NCBI GenBank assembly: GCA_963579025.1 | Contig: CAUZFZ010000280.1 | Span: 1-7,835, forward strand | DNA: 7,835 nt | Direction: 5' to 3' | From: CAUZFZ01 sp963579025 | GTDB taxonomy: Bacteria > Planctomycetota > Planctomycetia > Planctomycetales > Planctomycetaceae | In this document: positions 7,147-7,835 of the stretch, one piece after another | Numbering within the stretch: position 1 is the first letter of the stretch | How the letters are laid out: each line of letters opens with the position of its first letter | The notes under the pieces: generated by a model | The model's input: only the letters and a program-made list of their open reading frames with translations | Told to the model about the DNA's origin: nothing | Database searches by the model: none | Position numbers and translations under genes: made by a program

Positions 7147-7737
7147 TTATTTGGTAAACACCAGTTCCTTGTTCGCATCGGCGTCTGCGCAATTCTCGGC
7201 AACGCGATCACGAAAGATCTCTGGGTAACGGTCGCCGGCAAGCGAGAATTCGGGTGAAGGATGAACACGAAGGGTTTCCTTTACGCCCCATTTCGCCAGG
7301 CGATATCGGACACTGACACCCAGTACGCCGAGCCCATAGGTTACCGATCGGCGAAAATTGATCGAACTTGCTTCAGGGAAGTACTTCGTGGGGCAAGAGA
7401 CTTCGCCGATGCTATATCCCTGCGCGATGACCTGTGCGAGCATCTGATTGTCGAAGACGAAGTCGTCAGAATTTGACAGCAATGGCAGTGACTCCAGGAC
7501 CTCACGCGAGAATGCTCGGTATCCCGTGTGAAACTCCGAAAGTTTGCTGCCGAGCATAGCGTTCTGAAACGCGGTCAAGGCACGATTTGCGATGTACTTA
7601 TAGAGGGGCATGCCGCCTTTGCGCGCCGTGTTGCCGAGAATACGTGAGCCGACCACTGCGTCGTAGACACCAGAACTGATCATGCCGGCCATGGCCGTGA
7701 CGAGTCGCGGGTCGTACTGATAGTCCGGATGCAGCAA
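7147..7737 (-). CDS. Family 2 glycosyltransferase (DPM-synthase-like) lacking its N-terminus
   Basis: This is the C-terminal two thirds of a GT-A glycosyltransferase like dolichyl/polyprenyl-phosphate mannose synthases, which load a sugar onto a polyprenyl phosphate. The remaining part begins at LLHPDYQYDPRLV, the second acidic motif of the family. It continues with DAVVGSRILG, GGMPLYKYIANRAL, LSEFHTGYRAFSREVLESLP and DDFVFDNQMLAQ, and ends with a soluble tail and no membrane segment. Missing are the initial beta strand (VVVPAYNE type), the VDDGSTD-type nucleotide-binding motif and the region between them, roughly 90-100 residues. The reading frame extends upstream only about 13 residues beyond the homologous part (PKSPRRQTVRE) before a TGA at 7774-7776, and that stretch is unlike the family. 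The TTG at 7735-7737 is simply the first possible start codon and has no convincing ribosome site. As it stands the product would be inactive. It is probably a broken gene or a mis-joined assembly end. Confidence 0.75.
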   Translation of the reverse strand: MLHPDYQYDPRLVTAMAGMISSGVYDAVVGSRILGNTARKGGMPLYKYIANRALTAFQNAMLGSKLSEFHTGYRAFSREVLESLPLLSNSDDFVFDNQMLAQVIAQGYSIGEVSCPTKYFPEASSINFRRSVTYGLGVLGVSVRYRLAKWGVKETLRVHPSPEFSLAGDRYPEIFRDRVAENCADADANKELVFTK

Positions 7738-7835
7738 TTCCCGGACGGTCTGTCTCCTCGGGGATTTTGGGGCTCAGAGCGGAGTGAGGAGGGTTTTGCT
7801 CGGACGATGGGGCTGGTGCGACTGGCTTTGAGCTG
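7738..7835. other. Non-homologous sequence abutting the broken GT2 gene
   Basis: These 98 bases replace the expected N-terminal coding sequence of the GT2 gene. None of the three minus frames gives a GT2 start. The segment includes CTCCTC (7754-7759) and GAGGAG (7786-7791), which form an inverted repeat, and G-rich runs around GGGGATTTTGGGG (7760-7772). It could be the edge of an inserted element, a rearrangement point or an assembly join. No transposase or recognised terminal repeat is visible in so short a piece. Confidence 0.45.

Noticed and set aside
1..7835. CRISPR array, tRNA/rRNA genes, toxin-antitoxin or defence cassette
   Set aside because: No regularly spaced repeats, cloverleaf-like segments, rRNA motifs or small paired genes with suitable motifs were found on reading both strands.

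Overview
The window most likely comes from a planctomycete (phylum Planctomycetota). The main evidence is the pair at its centre: a secreted DUF1549/DUF1553 protein (the PSCyt2 and PSD1 families) followed by a DUF1501 protein with a twin-arginine signal. These paralogous families are greatly expanded in that phylum. The high-GC coding style, the weakly conserved Shine-Dalgarno sites and the loosely packed genes also fit. I cannot name the genus from the sequence.

Layout from left to right. (1) At the left edge, on the minus strand, is the N-terminal half of a family-4-type glycosyltransferase (GT4). It stops early in its own frame, while another frame stays open to the window edge, so a frameshift or sequencing indel is likely. 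(2) Next, also on the minus strand, is a complete holA (DNA polymerase III delta subunit). (3) A 214-base divergent intergenic region carries a plausible sigma-70-like promoter and a leader hairpin pointing right. (4) On the plus strand are the 703-residue golvesin-like/DUF1549/DUF1553 protein and the 440-residue DUF1501 protein. They are separated by about 100 bases holding a compact palindromic repeat. (5) An imperfect large stem lies between the convergent gene ends. (6) On the minus strand follow a multi-pass GT39/ArnT-like membrane glycosyltransferase and, upstream of it, a family 2 (DPM-synthase-like) glycosyltransferase that lacks its N-terminal third. (7) The last 98 bases do not continue that gene. 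They look like unrelated sequence, either an insertion end, a rearrangement or an assembly join.

How the genes fit together: the DUF1549/DUF1553 and DUF1501 proteins almost certainly work as an exported pair, but no biochemical function is established for them that I can cite. The GT2 and GT39-like genes could form a donor-and-acceptor pair: a polyprenyl-phosphate sugar made in the cytoplasm and used by a membrane transferase. With the GT4 fragment, they suggest a surface-glycan neighbourhood. holA is housekeeping.

I do not see a clear undescribed defence, mobile or RNA system here. The items most worth a second look are the golvesin-like domain on the DUF1549 protein, the palindromic repeat inside the two-gene unit, and the broken glycosyltransferases at both edges. 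No tRNA, rRNA, CRISPR array or recognisable transposase was seen.
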